Shown here one piece after another: positions 8,725 through 19,160 of a stretch of DNA of 64,000 nucleotides. The translations under genes and the position numbers were made by a program. The stretch is from Maribacter luteus (lineage in GTDB: Bacteria > Bacteroidota > Bacteroidia > Flavobacteriales > Flavobacteriaceae): NCBI RefSeq assembly GCF_009674825.1, contig NZ_WKJH01000005.1, forward strand, positions 124,001-188,000, read 5' to 3'. The notes beneath the pieces are model-generated. The model saw only the letters and a program-made list of their open reading frames with translations, did no database searches and was not told the origin of the DNA. Within the stretch, counting starts at the first letter, position 1, and every line of letters starts with the position of its first letter.

Positions 8725-11700
8725 TTATTCTTCTATTTGAAGCGCTCCTATTCCCTCTTCCCAAAGTTTTTTATTGAATTCCGGTATACTGGTTTTCAAA
8801 AACATTTCGGCCTCCTTTTCCAATACATTCCATTGTGCATCGAGCTCGACTTTACGATCTTTTGAGGCTTGGTTTACCTTTGGAATGCTACTATTGGTGG
8901 CATCGATCAAAAATAAGTACTCCGCTGTAAATTTATTGGGAAAATTCTCAACATCATCATAAGCCTTGGACTTTCTTTGAACCATCTTCTTGTCCCAAGT
9001 ATCCAATGCATCGAGCAACTTTTGCCCTTCAGTCTTCAAAGTTTCGTTTTTAAGGCCTTTTATGACCGCCTTCAATTGTTGTTGGGTTTTGTATAAAGCA
9101 TTCAATTTATTGTGCATAACCGTCAGTTTCCGTTCCATTTCGGTCATGATTTCATCATACTCCTTATACTGACCCTCTTTTGTTTCATAAGTGGGCATTT
9201 CTATGATATTTCCAGCGGTGGAGACGACCTCATCGCCCATTTTCAGCTTTAAGGTGTACTTTCCTGGTGATGCCTTATGCCCCCTAAATCCGGCCTCAAT
9301 ATAAACGCCCGGTATTCCGGGAAGTGAAGGGTATTGCATATTCCATACAAATCGGTTCAAGCCTTCGTTTTTATCCAAAAGAGGATCTACTGAAGGTCCG
9401 CCCCCATTATAGGTAATGGCATCTTTATCCTTTTTGGAAGTAAAAGTACGTACCAATCTATTCTGACTATCTAATATATCCAAAGAAATATGGGTGCTAT
9501 CCGCAAGCTTGGGAAGCTCATAATAAATGACCATACCGTTGGCAGGATTTACGCCGTCATAAGCATCGGTTCCTTTGAATTTAGTGGTATTACGACTCAT
9601 TGGACTTCTCCAAGAACCGTTTAAGGCATCGCTAGGTTGAAGCAATTTCAATCCGTTTTTAGAAGATTGATGTTGTTGTAAAACGGTTAAATCATCCAAG
9701 ATCCAAAAAGCACGTCCGGAGGTCGCCACGATTAGGCTACCTTGATGTACCTTCAAGTCCGTAATAGGTGTTTTCGGTAGATTCAGTTGTAAGGGTTCCC
9801 ACGATTTACCATCATTCCAAGAAATGTACATTCCTTTTTCCGTTCCCGCATAAAGTAAGCCTTTACGAACCTCGTCTTCCCGAACAACCCTTGTGAAAGC
9901 CCCATAAGGTATGCCTGTACTTATATTTGTCCAACTTTTACCGTAATCAGTTGTTTTATAAATAGCCGGAGTATAATCATTGAATTTATACCGAGTGGTA
10001 GCAACATATGCGGTAGCAGGATCGTGAGGGGATACTTCAATCGCATTGACCAAGCACTCTTTTAATCCTTTTGGAGTCACATTCTGCCAAGTAATGCCAT
10101 TATCCCTCGTTAGTTGCACAAACCCGTCATCGCTCCCTGTCCAAAACACTCCCTTTTCATGGGGAGATTCTATCATATAGGCTATGGTTCCGTAATTTTC
10201 GGCACCTACGGCCTCATTGGTATACGGTCCGCCACCATTCCCTTGTTTATCATCCATATTACGCGTTAAATCGGGAGACATTTCTTCCCAAGTAACTCCC
10301 ATGTCCCGAGTACGAAGTACTAACTGTGCGCAATGATAAAAGGTATTCGGTTCATGTTGTGATCGAATGATAGGTGCGTTCCAATTATAAAGATATTTCA
10401 TATTCCTGGCTTCCCTTCCTAGATACTGTATGGGAGCTGCCATGATTTGGGTAGAAGCCTTGGATTCCATATCCAACGCCTCAATGGTACCCAAATAACT
10501 TCCTCCTAGAACATATCGGGGATTATTAGGGTCAAAGGCCAAAAACGCACTCTCCCCACCTGCAGCATAAGTCCAATCCTGTTCGGTGATTCCACTTCTT
10601 CCCAAGGAAAGACTGGCAATTTTTACCGAGGTATTATCTTGCTGTCCGGCATAAATATTATACGGGAACAGATTATCGACACTGATTCTGTAAAACTGGG
10701 CCGTTGGCATAATATCCTGTGTTGACCAAGTCTTGCCAAAATTAAAACTAATAGCGGCACCCCCATCATTGGCAATGACCATGTTATTCGAATTATTGGG
10801 ATTGACCCATAGGTCATGGTAATCACCATGCGTACCCGATAAAGTCTCCCAAGATTTTCCGCCATCTATGGAACGTAATGCAGGGGCACTCATGACATAA
10901 ACCGTGTTTTCATCATTAGGGTCGGTAAATACTTCAGTATAATACCAGGCCCGCTGTGTTAATCGATTATCACCACTGACCATGCTCCAGCTATCACCGC
11001 CATTATTGGAGACGAACAACCCGCCTTTATCTTTATTGGAATCACTTTCGATAAGGGCATATACCTTATCGGAGTTTGCCGGACTAACCGATATCGCCAT
11101 TTTCCCTTTTTCCTCAGGAAGGCCTTTTTCTATCTTGAACCAAGTTTCCCCACCATCGATAGATTTATAAACCCCACTGCCTTCGCCACCACTGATAACG
11201 ATATTGGGTTTACGTTGATGATGCCACATCGTGGCGTACATGATTTCCGGATAGTTGGCATCCATGGACAACTCTGAGCATCCAGTTAATTCATTAACGA
11301 ACAAGGTGTTTTTCCAGGTCTTTCCCCCGTCAACTGACTTATAAATACCACGATGCTTATTAGGGCCATAAAGTGCACCTTGTGCAGCTACATAAACGAT
11401 ATCAGGATTTGTAGGATGAATTACGACCCTAGCAATATGTTGGGTAGCTTCCAACCCGATTTTTTTCCAGGTCTTTCCTGCATCCGTTGATTTATACACC
11501 CCATCTCCATAGGAAGTCATTACCCCTCTTGGAGCATGTTCTCCCATACCGCAATAAACGATATTTGGATTGGAAGCTGACACGGCTACCGCACCTACCG
11601 AACCCATTTCAAAAAAACCGTCGGAAATATTTTCCCAACGTTGTCCGGCATCAGAGGTTTTCCAAAGGCCTCCGCCGGTCGTACCCATATAATACGTTAA

Positions 11701-11853
11701 GGGATCACCCACAACACCCGTTGCAGTAACTGACCGACCGCCACGAAAAGGACCAATGTTCCGATATTTTAGAGGTTTGAAATAGTCTCCTACTTTTTGG
11801 GAGAAACCCTCAGTTGTTACTAAAACCAGTAGTATTAAAATAATTTTTCTCAT
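8725..11853 (-). CDS. Exported sortilin/VPS10-like BNR-repeat protein 1
   Basis: 1042 residues. A signal peptide ([19 protein letters not shown]) precedes an opening motif [17 protein letters not shown] and a long series of BNR/Asp-box repeats ([53 protein letters not shown]). These predict one or two multi-bladed beta-propellers over about residues 30-680. The C-terminal 300 residues include a beta-rich part and a charged helical part near 900-1000. Such proteins are often called glycosyl hydrolase or VPS10-like, but no catalytic residues are evident and function is unknown. It is 63 bases downstream of a paralogue and directly upstream of hemJ. Confidence 0.85.
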   Translation of the reverse strand: MRKIILILLVLVTTEGFSQKVGDYFKPLKYRNIGPFRGGRSVTATGVVGDPLTYYMGTTGGGLWKTSDAGQRWENISDGFFEMGSVGAVAVSASNPNIVYCGMGEHAPRGVMTSYGDGVYKSTDAGKTWKKIGLEATQHIARVVIHPTNPDIVYVAAQGALYGPNKHRGIYKSVDGGKTWKNTLFVNELTGCSELSMDANYPEIMYATMWHHQRKPNIVISGGEGSGVYKSIDGGETWFKIEKGLPEEKGKMAISVSPANSDKVYALIESDSNKDKGGLFVSNNGGDSWSMVSGDNRLTQRAWYYTEVFTDPNDENTVYVMSAPALRSIDGGKSWETLSGTHGDYHDLWVNPNNSNNMVIANDGGAAISFNFGKTWSTQDIMPTAQFYRISVDNLFPYNIYAGQQDNTSVKIASLSLGRSGITEQDWTYAAGGESAFLAFDPNNPRYVLGGSYLGTIEALDMESKASTQIMAAPIQYLGREARNMKYLYNWNAPIIRSQHEPNTFYHCAQLVLRTRDMGVTWEEMSPDLTRNMDDKQGNGGGPYTNEAVGAENYGTIAYMIESPHEKGVFWTGSDDGFVQLTRDNGITWQNVTPKGLKECLVNAIEVSPHDPATAYVATTRYKFNDYTPAIYKTTDYGKSWTNISTGIPYGAFTRVVREDEVRKGLLYAGTEKGMYISWNDGKSWEPLQLNLPKTPITDLKVHQGSLIVATSGRAFWILDDLTVLQQHQSSKNGLKLLQPSDALNGSWRSPMSRNTTKFKGTDAYDGVNPANGMVIYYELPKLADSTHISLDILDSQNRLVRTFTSKKDKDAITYNGGGPSVDPLLDKNEGLNRFVWNMQYPSLPGIPGVYIEAGFRGHKASPGKYTLKLKMGDEVVSTAGNIIEMPTYETKEGQYKEYDEIMTEMERKLTVMHNKLNALYKTQQQLKAVIKGLKNETLKTEGQKLLDALDTWDKKMVQRKSKAYDDVENFPNKFTAEYLFLIDATNSSIPKVNQASKDRKVELDAQWNVLEKEAEMFLKTSIPEFNKKLWEEGIGALQIEE

Positions 11854-11916
11854 CTATATGATATGTTGTTCGTTTTATGCTCAATATTCGCTCAATAGGT
11901 CAAATTCCATCACTCC

Positions 11917-14900
11917 CTATTCTTCTTCAATAAAAAGATAATTTAACTTCAGTTCATTAAAGGCCGCATTAAACTCTTTAAGTTCTTTATCGACCACGGC
12001 GTCAAAGGCCTTAAGCTGTTCATTGATCTGTGCTGTCAATTCATTTTTCACTGCAATATCCTGATCCGTTGGTGGAAAATCGTCAATAGCCACCAGACTG
12101 TTCAAATGTCCTAATTTATTGTTCAATCTAATAGGAAAATTCAAAGGATCTTGACCACTTCTATTTTTGGTTTGATAAAGGGCTTTTTCAACGGTTCCCA
12201 AACTTTCCTTCATCTTTCTGGCTTTCTCTATCAATTCTTTTGTGGCATCATTGTCTTTATACTGATTGGTAAAAGCATCCAGTTGCTTTGTAATGTTCCT
12301 TATTTTTTCAATGGATTGATGCGCTTTTTCGATTGTCGTATTGATATCCGTAATAAAATCGAACTGCTTTTGCATATCGGCTACCGAAACCTCTGCCCTT
12401 GGATCGGGAAGTATCTTAAAGGTTTCGGTAGTAGATACACCATTCACGTTCAAATTCACTTTATAATCCCCCGGTACGGCTTTGGCCCCATCCAAACTGG
12501 CCCACCAAAGGATCATACCTTCCAATTTCTTGGCTCCCTTACCTCGGGTATCCCAAACAAACGTATTGCCCCCTTTCTTGACCTCGAGCTTTTTATCTTT
12601 CTCCTTGGCGGTATTGCTGTAATTTGCCAACGTATCCCCGGACATTGTTGTAAAAGTGAGGTTGATACTATCTTTCTCGGACAGATCTTTCAAATAAAAA
12701 TGGGTAATAACCCCATTAGGGTGGTTGGTCCCTGCGGTTTTTGAAGGGGTTTTTAACGTTCCACCTTTTGTACGGTAAGAATCCTTGGGTTTATACAAGA
12801 TTGAGGATGCAGACTTTTTACTCGAATCCAATTGATGCAATACCGTTAAGTCATCAATGATCCACAAACTTCGACCTTGTGTGGCCACTATCAAATTGTC
12901 ATCCTTAATGGTTAAATCGGTAATCGGTACAATGGGTAAATTTAATTGGAAAGGATTCCAATGTGCTCCATCATCAAAGGAAATATACATGCCGGTTTCA
13001 GTGCCCGCATACAACAACCCCTTACGTTTAGGGTCTTCACGGACCACTCTGGTAAAATGCTCCTGATTTATCCCATTCGTTATTTTTGACCAGTTCTTAC
13101 CGTAGTCCGTGGTTTTATAGAGATAGGGTTGAAAATCGCCCAATTTATATCGCGTTGCAGCTACGTAACACGTACCCTCATCAAAGGCGGAGGGTTCAAT
13201 GCTATTGATCATGTTCCATTCGGGCATATTAGATGGGGTAACATTCTCCCAATTAACACCACTGTCCTTGGAAACATGAACGAGTCCATCATCACTGCCT
13301 ACCCATAACAAACCTTCTTTTAAGGGGCTTTCATTCGCTGCGAAAATAGTACAGTAATATTCAACACTGGTATTGTCTTGGGTAATAGGACCTCCGCTTG
13401 AAACCAATTTGGTAGGATCATTTCTTGTAAGATCACCGCTTAACAATTTCCAACTTTGGCCTTCATTTTCAGTAACATGTACATGGTTCGAAAAGGCATA
13501 TAATTTTTTCGGATTGTGCTTACTGAACATAATCGGAAAATTCCATTGAAAACGGTATTTCATTCCTTCGGCACCATGACCCATAGGATTGTCTGGCCAA
13601 ACATTGATGCCCCGTGCTGTTTTCCTTGCATGGTTCACACGGGTTAAAAAACCATCATAACTACCGCCATAAACAATATCGTTGTTCAAAGGGTCCACTG
13701 CGATATGGGCCGACTCACCTCCAGCGGTCGATTCCCAATCCCCGTCGCCAATACTTCGGCTATCACTACGATGCTTGATCCGTACGGTGGAATTATCCTG
13801 TTGGGCGGCATAGATACGGTAAGGAAAAGAATTATCAGTCGTAACCCTATAAAATTGGGCGGTAGGTTGATTGTAATACGTGCTCCAGGTTTGACCCCCA
13901 TCATAAGAGATTTGTGCACCCCCATCATCACCAATGATCATTCGCTGGCCATTCTCGGGCGCTATCCATAGGTCGTGGTGATCCCCATGGGGAGCATTAA
14001 AAGTTTTAAAGGTCTTACCTCCATCGGTCGATTTATGGTAATTTACATTGAGCACATATACTACATCGGCATCTTCGGTATCGGCATAAACACGTGTATA
14101 ATACCATGCACGTTGGCGTAATTTTCGTTCACTATTGACCTGTGTCCATTTGTTACCTCCATCATCAGATCGGTATAACCCACCTTTTTCCTTATTCTCC
14201 ACTATGGCCCAAACCCGATCGGAATTTTTGGGAGAGACCGTTACGCCTATAATTCCCAAGGTATCTTTTGGGAAACCTTCATTTTTAGAGATTTCTTTCC
14301 AAGTTTCGCCACTATCGGTACTTTTCCATAGGGCAGAACCATCACCACCACTACTTAAACTATATGGGGTACGTTTGGCCCGCCAAGTAGAGGCATACAA
14401 AATACGTGGATTGTTGGGATCAAAGGTCAGATCAACAGCTCCTGCTTGGTCGTTGACAAATAACTTTTTCTCCCAGGTCTTGCCTCCATCGGTACTTTTA
14501 TAAATTCCTCGGTCTTGGGTTGGTGTATAGATATTCCCTAGAACAGCGGCGTATACCGTATTATAATCCGTAGGATGTATTCGTATTCTGGGCACATGCC
14601 GACTATTTTTCAATCCGGCCGAAGTCCATGTTTTACCGGCGTCTACGGTTTTCCAAACACCGTAACCGGAAGACACATTACCCCGTAAGGTTTTTTCTCC
14701 CCCACCTACATAAATGACATTGGGGTCACTTTTGGCCACTTCCACGGCACCTATACTTCCCCCAAAATAGCCATCGGAGATATTGCTCCAGCTACGACCG
14801 CCATCCGTGGTTTTCCAGACACCACCTCCAGTGGCCCCAAAATAGAAAAGGTTGGGTTCTCCCGGTACACCTGTTACGGCAGCGGAACGCCCTCCTCGGA

Positions 14901-15057
14901 ATGGTCCGATCAAACGGTAGTTCAAACTGGAATAGAGTTCTTCAGGATATTCTGGAGTTGTGGTAGGCGACTTTTTTTTTCTTTGGGCAAGACTTGTTGA
15001 TGGAAATAGGAAAAAGGCCAGCATAACGATGCTCGCCCAAGCGTAGAAAGTTTTCAT
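11917..15057 (-). CDS. Exported sortilin/VPS10-like BNR-repeat protein 2
   Basis: About 1046 residues, a paralogue of the neighbouring gene. It has a signal peptide (MKTFYAWASIVMLAFFLFPSTSLAQ region), then a basic RKKKS stretch, the family opening [15 protein letters not shown] and repeated Asp boxes (TTDGGRSW, TVDAGKTW, STDGGKTWEK, STDSGETWK, SDDGGNKW, SYDGGQTW, TTDYGKNW). The C-terminal third has a long helical charged region (about 900-1000). The open frame runs back to 15126, but the ATG at 15057 gives a proper signal peptide. No enzymatic motif is evident. It is the first gene of the tandem pair and could share a transcript with the lactonase-like gene upstream. Confidence 0.85.
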   Translation of the reverse strand: MKTFYAWASIVMLAFFLFPSTSLAQRKKKSPTTTPEYPEELYSSLNYRLIGPFRGGRSAAVTGVPGEPNLFYFGATGGGVWKTTDGGRSWSNISDGYFGGSIGAVEVAKSDPNVIYVGGGEKTLRGNVSSGYGVWKTVDAGKTWTSAGLKNSRHVPRIRIHPTDYNTVYAAVLGNIYTPTQDRGIYKSTDGGKTWEKKLFVNDQAGAVDLTFDPNNPRILYASTWRAKRTPYSLSSGGDGSALWKSTDSGETWKEISKNEGFPKDTLGIIGVTVSPKNSDRVWAIVENKEKGGLYRSDDGGNKWTQVNSERKLRQRAWYYTRVYADTEDADVVYVLNVNYHKSTDGGKTFKTFNAPHGDHHDLWIAPENGQRMIIGDDGGAQISYDGGQTWSTYYNQPTAQFYRVTTDNSFPYRIYAAQQDNSTVRIKHRSDSRSIGDGDWESTAGGESAHIAVDPLNNDIVYGGSYDGFLTRVNHARKTARGINVWPDNPMGHGAEGMKYRFQWNFPIMFSKHNPKKLYAFSNHVHVTENEGQSWKLLSGDLTRNDPTKLVSSGGPITQDNTSVEYYCTIFAANESPLKEGLLWVGSDDGLVHVSKDSGVNWENVTPSNMPEWNMINSIEPSAFDEGTCYVAATRYKLGDFQPYLYKTTDYGKNWSKITNGINQEHFTRVVREDPKRKGLLYAGTETGMYISFDDGAHWNPFQLNLPIVPITDLTIKDDNLIVATQGRSLWIIDDLTVLHQLDSSKKSASSILYKPKDSYRTKGGTLKTPSKTAGTNHPNGVITHFYLKDLSEKDSINLTFTTMSGDTLANYSNTAKEKDKKLEVKKGGNTFVWDTRGKGAKKLEGMILWWASLDGAKAVPGDYKVNLNVNGVSTTETFKILPDPRAEVSVADMQKQFDFITDINTTIEKAHQSIEKIRNITKQLDAFTNQYKDNDATKELIEKARKMKESLGTVEKALYQTKNRSGQDPLNFPIRLNNKLGHLNSLVAIDDFPPTDQDIAVKNELTAQINEQLKAFDAVVDKELKEFNAAFNELKLNYLFIEEE

Positions 15058-15160
15058 ATTTTGAAGGTTCTGATTAGTCAAGACTAAAAGTAAGGAATAA
15101 ATAAAACTCCTTTGAGGATTCATCAATCAAATTAGCCTTTTGATCGCATTAAATCCTATT

Positions 15161-16264
15161 CTACTCCAAAAACTCCAAACAAACCGGACTTGGTAATGCT
15201 ATTTCATTAAGAAATTGCAATGTACCTTCTGTTTTATCCCGTTTGAACACAACGATATTGTTACTGCGTTGGTTGGCCACCAAAAGAAAATCACCGCTGG
15301 GGTCCAGCGCGAAATTACGGGGCCAATCGCCCTTTACGCTTTCTCGCCCGACCAAACTCAATTTACCCGAGGATGGGTCCACCTTAAAAATCACGATCGT
15401 ATTCTCCCCCCGATTGGAACCATAAAGGAATTTGCCATCTTGGGAAAGATGGATATCGGCACAAAAGCTTTCCCCTGTAAAATCCTTGGCCAAAGTTGAA
15501 AGGGATTCAACCTCTTGATACGTACTATCCTCGTTTCTTTGTAGTGTGGTAATGGTCGAATTCAGCTCATTGATGACATATAGGTATTGCCCGCCCTGCC
15601 CAAAGGTAAAATGTCTTGGACCCGCACCTGAGGCCATATCCAATGAGGGCTGTGCTGCAAGAACAAATTCATTACCTACCCATTGGTATCTTTTAACGGC
15701 ATCGAGTCCTAAATCGGCAACAAAGAGTCCGTCTTCCGTAAATTGGGCAGAATGTACATGGGAAGTTTTAACAGTATCCAATACCTTATGGTTCATGAAT
15801 TGGGGGCTGGGATGTAGTTCACCACCATCACCTAAATCAAACAGGGTTAGACTCCCACCTGTATAGCTTGAAGCGGCCAAAAATCGCCCATCTTCAGACA
15901 ATCCTATATGGCAAGGGTGTGCCCCAACCGTGGCATTGGAATTGATTTTCACCAAGCTATCCCCATCAATACGAAAAGCGGCCACGCCTCCGCTGGAGTT
16001 TTCATACCTATCGGTTTCTTCTACGGCATATAAATATTTTTTATCCGGTGAGACCTTTACAAAGGATGGGTTCCCTATTTCAGCAGCCAATTTCTTATGG
16101 CCAAAATCCCCTGTTTTGGGATTGAAATGATAACTATAGATACCTTCGCTACCATTCTCGGTATAGGTGCCCACAAAAAGAGTATGTGTTTTTTGGATTT
16201 GTTCGTTTTTACATCCGATGACGAATAGAAAAATGCTTAAAAGCAAAACGTGGTACTTCTTCAT
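15161..16264 (-). CDS. Lactonase-family beta-propeller lipoprotein (Pgl-like)
   Basis: About 367 residues. The N-terminus MKKYHVLLLSIFLFVIGC ends in a lipobox with C18, predicting a lipoprotein. The rest is a seven-bladed propeller of the 6-phosphogluconolactonase (YbhE) type: LFVGTYTENGSEGIYSYHF at the start, KYLYAVEE, GAHPCHIGLSEDGRFL, GAGPRHFTFGQGGQYLYVINE, DGKFLYGSNRGENTI, WPRNFALDPSGDFLLVANQ. Cytosolic members hydrolyse 6-phosphogluconolactone; a lipid-anchored exported copy cannot do that in its usual place, so the substrate is open. The chosen ATG at 16264 starts the signal peptide; the frame extends to 16297. Confidence 0.82.
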   Translation of the reverse strand: MKKYHVLLLSIFLFVIGCKNEQIQKTHTLFVGTYTENGSEGIYSYHFNPKTGDFGHKKLAAEIGNPSFVKVSPDKKYLYAVEETDRYENSSGGVAAFRIDGDSLVKINSNATVGAHPCHIGLSEDGRFLAASSYTGGSLTLFDLGDGGELHPSPQFMNHKVLDTVKTSHVHSAQFTEDGLFVADLGLDAVKRYQWVGNEFVLAAQPSLDMASGAGPRHFTFGQGGQYLYVINELNSTITTLQRNEDSTYQEVESLSTLAKDFTGESFCADIHLSQDGKFLYGSNRGENTIVIFKVDPSSGKLSLVGRESVKGDWPRNFALDPSGDFLLVANQRSNNIVVFKRDKTEGTLQFLNEIALPSPVCLEFLE

Positions 16265-16316
16265 GGGTAGGAATGGTTTAGACCTTAAAAGTAACAACTT
16301 AATTTGAGAATGACCC

Positions 16317-17696
16317 TTATCTATCCAAATCCCTCTTTACTTCCCTACGTAAATAAAAACCTGTGACCAATGTGGCAAGGACATCGGATATCGGAAAGGC
16401 AATCCATACCCCAAATTCACCTAAATAATTAGGTAATATCAATATTAACGGAATAAAAAAGAATCCTTGTCGGGTCAATGTCAACAATAAAGCCGGTACC
16501 GCCTTGCCAATGGCCTGGAAATAGGCCGCACCGATCAATTGCAGGGCAATAATCGGGGTAGCTGCAAAGACCAATCGCATGGCCGAGGGCGCATGTTCCA
16601 AAACAAAGGCATTGGTGGCCAGTTCAAAAGCGGACATATCGGGTTTATTACTCAAAAACAAGGAAGCTATCTCGGCTGGAAAAACCATAAGTCCCACAAA
16701 AACCAATGTTGCCATAAGGGCCGCGTATTTAATGGCCGTAAATATCGATTCCTTGACACGTTCATACTTATGGGCTCCATAATTATAACCTGCAATGGGT
16801 AAAAAGCCTTGGGTAACCCCAAAGACCGGAAAAAGTGCAAACATGAGCATGCGACCAATGATGGCATAGACCGCTACCATAGCCTCACCACCCAAATCGA
16901 ACAGAATATTGTTCATTAACAGGTAAATGACACTCACTACGGCCTGTCTTGATAGGGTAACAAAGCCCAAAGAGCTAATTTCCTTAAGGATATGCGATTT
17001 CAACCTAAAATGATGCCAAACCACTTTTAGTTCTGAATTTTTAGAAACAAAAAAGTACAGGACATATGCAAAACAAAGGACATACCCTATGGTCGTGGCC
17101 CAAGCGGCACCTTCCATTCCCCAATCAAAGACATTGATAAAAAAATAGTCCATCACCAAATTCCCAACAGAAGGTATGATCATGGCGATCATGGCGAATT
17201 TAGGTTTTCCCTCGGCACGGATTACGGTATTGCCCATCATACATAGGGCCAAAAAAGGCACTCCACAAACAACGATGATATAATAAATTTTCGCAGGATC
17301 AAAAATGGCGCCCTTACCCCCAAAAGCGGGAATCAATCCATCAACATAAAACAATCCCAGCGAAACCATTACAGTGGTAACCAAAAGGGTCAGGGTAATC
17401 TGGTTCCCAAAGGTCTGTAGGGCTTTTTCTTTGTCATCGGCCCCCAAGGCCCTAGAAATAATACTCGATCCCCCGATACCAATCGCCATCCCCAAAGCAC
17501 CAATAAAAAAAGATACGGGTAAAACCACATTGATCGCGGCAATTGCAATGGAACCGATCCAATTACCCACAAAAATGGAATCGACCAAAACGTTCAGGGA
17601 CATGACCAAAATACCAATAGAAGCAGGTACAGCTTGTCGCACAAGGAGTTTTCCTATGGGTTCGGTACCGAGTTGGTCTGATGTTACTTTTGCCAT
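16317..17696 (-). CDS. MATE-family multidrug efflux transporter
   Basis: About 459 residues with 12 predicted membrane helices in two similar halves. The N-terminal signature EPIGKLLVRQAVPASIGILVMSL and NVLVDSIFVGNWIG is typical of the DinF/NorM-like MATE group. It exports cationic drugs or metabolites using a Na+ or H+ gradient. I chose the ATG at 17696; a GTG three codons upstream is possible. An inverted repeat lies 16 bases upstream of the start and may control it. It follows hemH on the same strand after about 150 bases. Confidence 0.87.
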   Translation of the reverse strand: MAKVTSDQLGTEPIGKLLVRQAVPASIGILVMSLNVLVDSIFVGNWIGSIAIAAINVVLPVSFFIGALGMAIGIGGSSIISRALGADDKEKALQTFGNQITLTLLVTTVMVSLGLFYVDGLIPAFGGKGAIFDPAKIYYIIVVCGVPFLALCMMGNTVIRAEGKPKFAMIAMIIPSVGNLVMDYFFINVFDWGMEGAAWATTIGYVLCFAYVLYFFVSKNSELKVVWHHFRLKSHILKEISSLGFVTLSRQAVVSVIYLLMNNILFDLGGEAMVAVYAIIGRMLMFALFPVFGVTQGFLPIAGYNYGAHKYERVKESIFTAIKYAALMATLVFVGLMVFPAEIASLFLSNKPDMSAFELATNAFVLEHAPSAMRLVFAATPIIALQLIGAAYFQAIGKAVPALLLTLTRQGFFFIPLILILPNYLGEFGVWIAFPISDVLATLVTGFYLRREVKRDLDR

Positions 17697-17711
17697 TTTA
17701 AACACCGTTAA

Positions 17712-17751
17712 GACCTACAAAAAAACACGAAGTGCGCATTCCTTGTAGGTC
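17712..17751 (-). promoter_or_regulatory. Inverted repeat in the leader of the MATE gene
   Basis: GACCTACAA (17712-17720) and TTGTAGGTC (17743-17751) form a perfect 9-bp stem around 22 nt. On the minus strand no T tract follows, so it is not a standard terminator for hemH. It sits just before the efflux gene and could be an operator or an RNA control element. Confidence 0.45.
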
Positions 17752-17846
17752 CCAAATCTTAAAATTATTTAATCCTGAACTAGTATTTTTTATTAAACCT
17801 TAGAGAACCTACCACCACAATCATAGGAAACCTCGCAAGTAAATCC

Positions 17847-18878
17847 CTATGCCGGTAAAGCCTCTGTATTTTGCCAAGCTTCAATCCAACCGGCCATGAC
17901 CTTTACCCAATCATCACTATCGTTCAAACATCCTATATGCTTATAAGATTCCCCACCAGCCTCTTCAAATTGATTCTTTCCTTCCATGGCAATCTCTTCT
18001 AAAGTTTCGAGACAGTCGGCAACAAAAGCCGGAGTTACAACGGCCAACCGTTTTTTACCTTCTTTGGCCAAACGTTCAAATTCGAAATCGGTAAAGGGCT
18101 TTAACCATGGGTCATTAGGCAATCTTGATTGAAATGATACACTGAATTTATCCTGATCCAATCCTAAATATTCAGTAACCCGCCTCGTGGTATCATAACA
18201 TTGATGCCGATAACAGGTATTATGGGCTACGGAATTGGTGGTACAACACTTACCATCGATCTTACAATGGAATTTGGTAGGATCCGATTTTCGGATATGC
18301 CTTTCCGGTATGCCATGGTACGAGAACAATACATGGTCGTACTCAAAACCTTTTAAACCTTCAGCTATACTCTCGGAGAGCACCTTGATGTATTCTTCAT
18401 TCTTGTAAAATGCTGGCAAGGTGGTCAAATGCATATTCGGAAAATACTTTTCTTGTTCCTCCATGGTTTTTACCACAACGGTCTCAAAGGAAGACATGGC
18501 GTATTGCGGGTACAATGGCACCAATAATACCTCATCGACACCTTTATCGTTCAATTCCTGAAGGGCATTTTTTATGGTCATGCTCCCATAACGCATACCC
18601 AAGGCCACAGGTATTTCAATCTGCTTACCCACCTTTTCGGAAAAGCGTTCGGAAATTACAATCAACGGGGAACCATCTTCCCACCATATTTTTTGATAGG
18701 CCTCGGCTGATTTTTTGGGTCTTGTCTGCAAGATGATTCCACGTACGATAATGTTCCGCAACCAATTGGGAACGTCAATGACACGTGGGTCCATCAAAAA
18801 TTCATCCAAATAAGGTTTTACATCCTTTGCCGTGGGGCTATCCGGGGAACCTAGATTTACCAATAAAACTCCTTTCAT
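17847..18878 (-). CDS. hemH: Ferrochelatase
   Basis: 343 residues. It inserts Fe2+ into protoporphyrin IX, the last step of protoheme synthesis. N-terminal KGVLLVNLGSPDSP and the active-site region FSYHGIPERH (His and Glu) are characteristic. The segment after it is rich in cysteine (CKIDGKCC, then CYRHQC), a pattern seen in ferrochelatases that bind an accessory metal or iron-sulfur centre, although whether this one does is inference. It is encoded alone, away from the hemA operon, and upstream of the MATE gene. Confidence 0.93.
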   Translation of the reverse strand: MKGVLLVNLGSPDSPTAKDVKPYLDEFLMDPRVIDVPNWLRNIIVRGIILQTRPKKSAEAYQKIWWEDGSPLIVISERFSEKVGKQIEIPVALGMRYGSMTIKNALQELNDKGVDEVLLVPLYPQYAMSSFETVVVKTMEEQEKYFPNMHLTTLPAFYKNEEYIKVLSESIAEGLKGFEYDHVLFSYHGIPERHIRKSDPTKFHCKIDGKCCTTNSVAHNTCYRHQCYDTTRRVTEYLGLDQDKFSVSFQSRLPNDPWLKPFTDFEFERLAKEGKKRLAVVTPAFVADCLETLEEIAMEGKNQFEEAGGESYKHIGCLNDSDDWVKVMAGWIEAWQNTEALPA

Positions 18879-19160
18879 ACTCTGTTGATTTTATGATTTT
18901 TAGCGGACATAAGTCCCCATTTCCTCATTACATCTTACCAATATCCCTGAAATTCCGAATGGCTTGGACCCTTTCATGAATATAATTTAATGATAATGGC
19001 AATGAACACGACAAAAATAGGTGTTGTAAAAAAACTAAACCCATTCTACGCCTATAACTTTCTTATGCTGCTATGGGGAAAATCTATTTTTCACATGGTT
19101 TTAACACCTTTTATATCCATTTTTTTTAAGTTCCTACAAGTAACCAAAAAACACTGGATA

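Noticed and set aside
12151-12744. 197-codon plus-strand frame inside the second sortilin-like gene
   Set aside because: It is the complement of a well-supported gene with repeated Asp boxes; the product is a low-complexity mirror.
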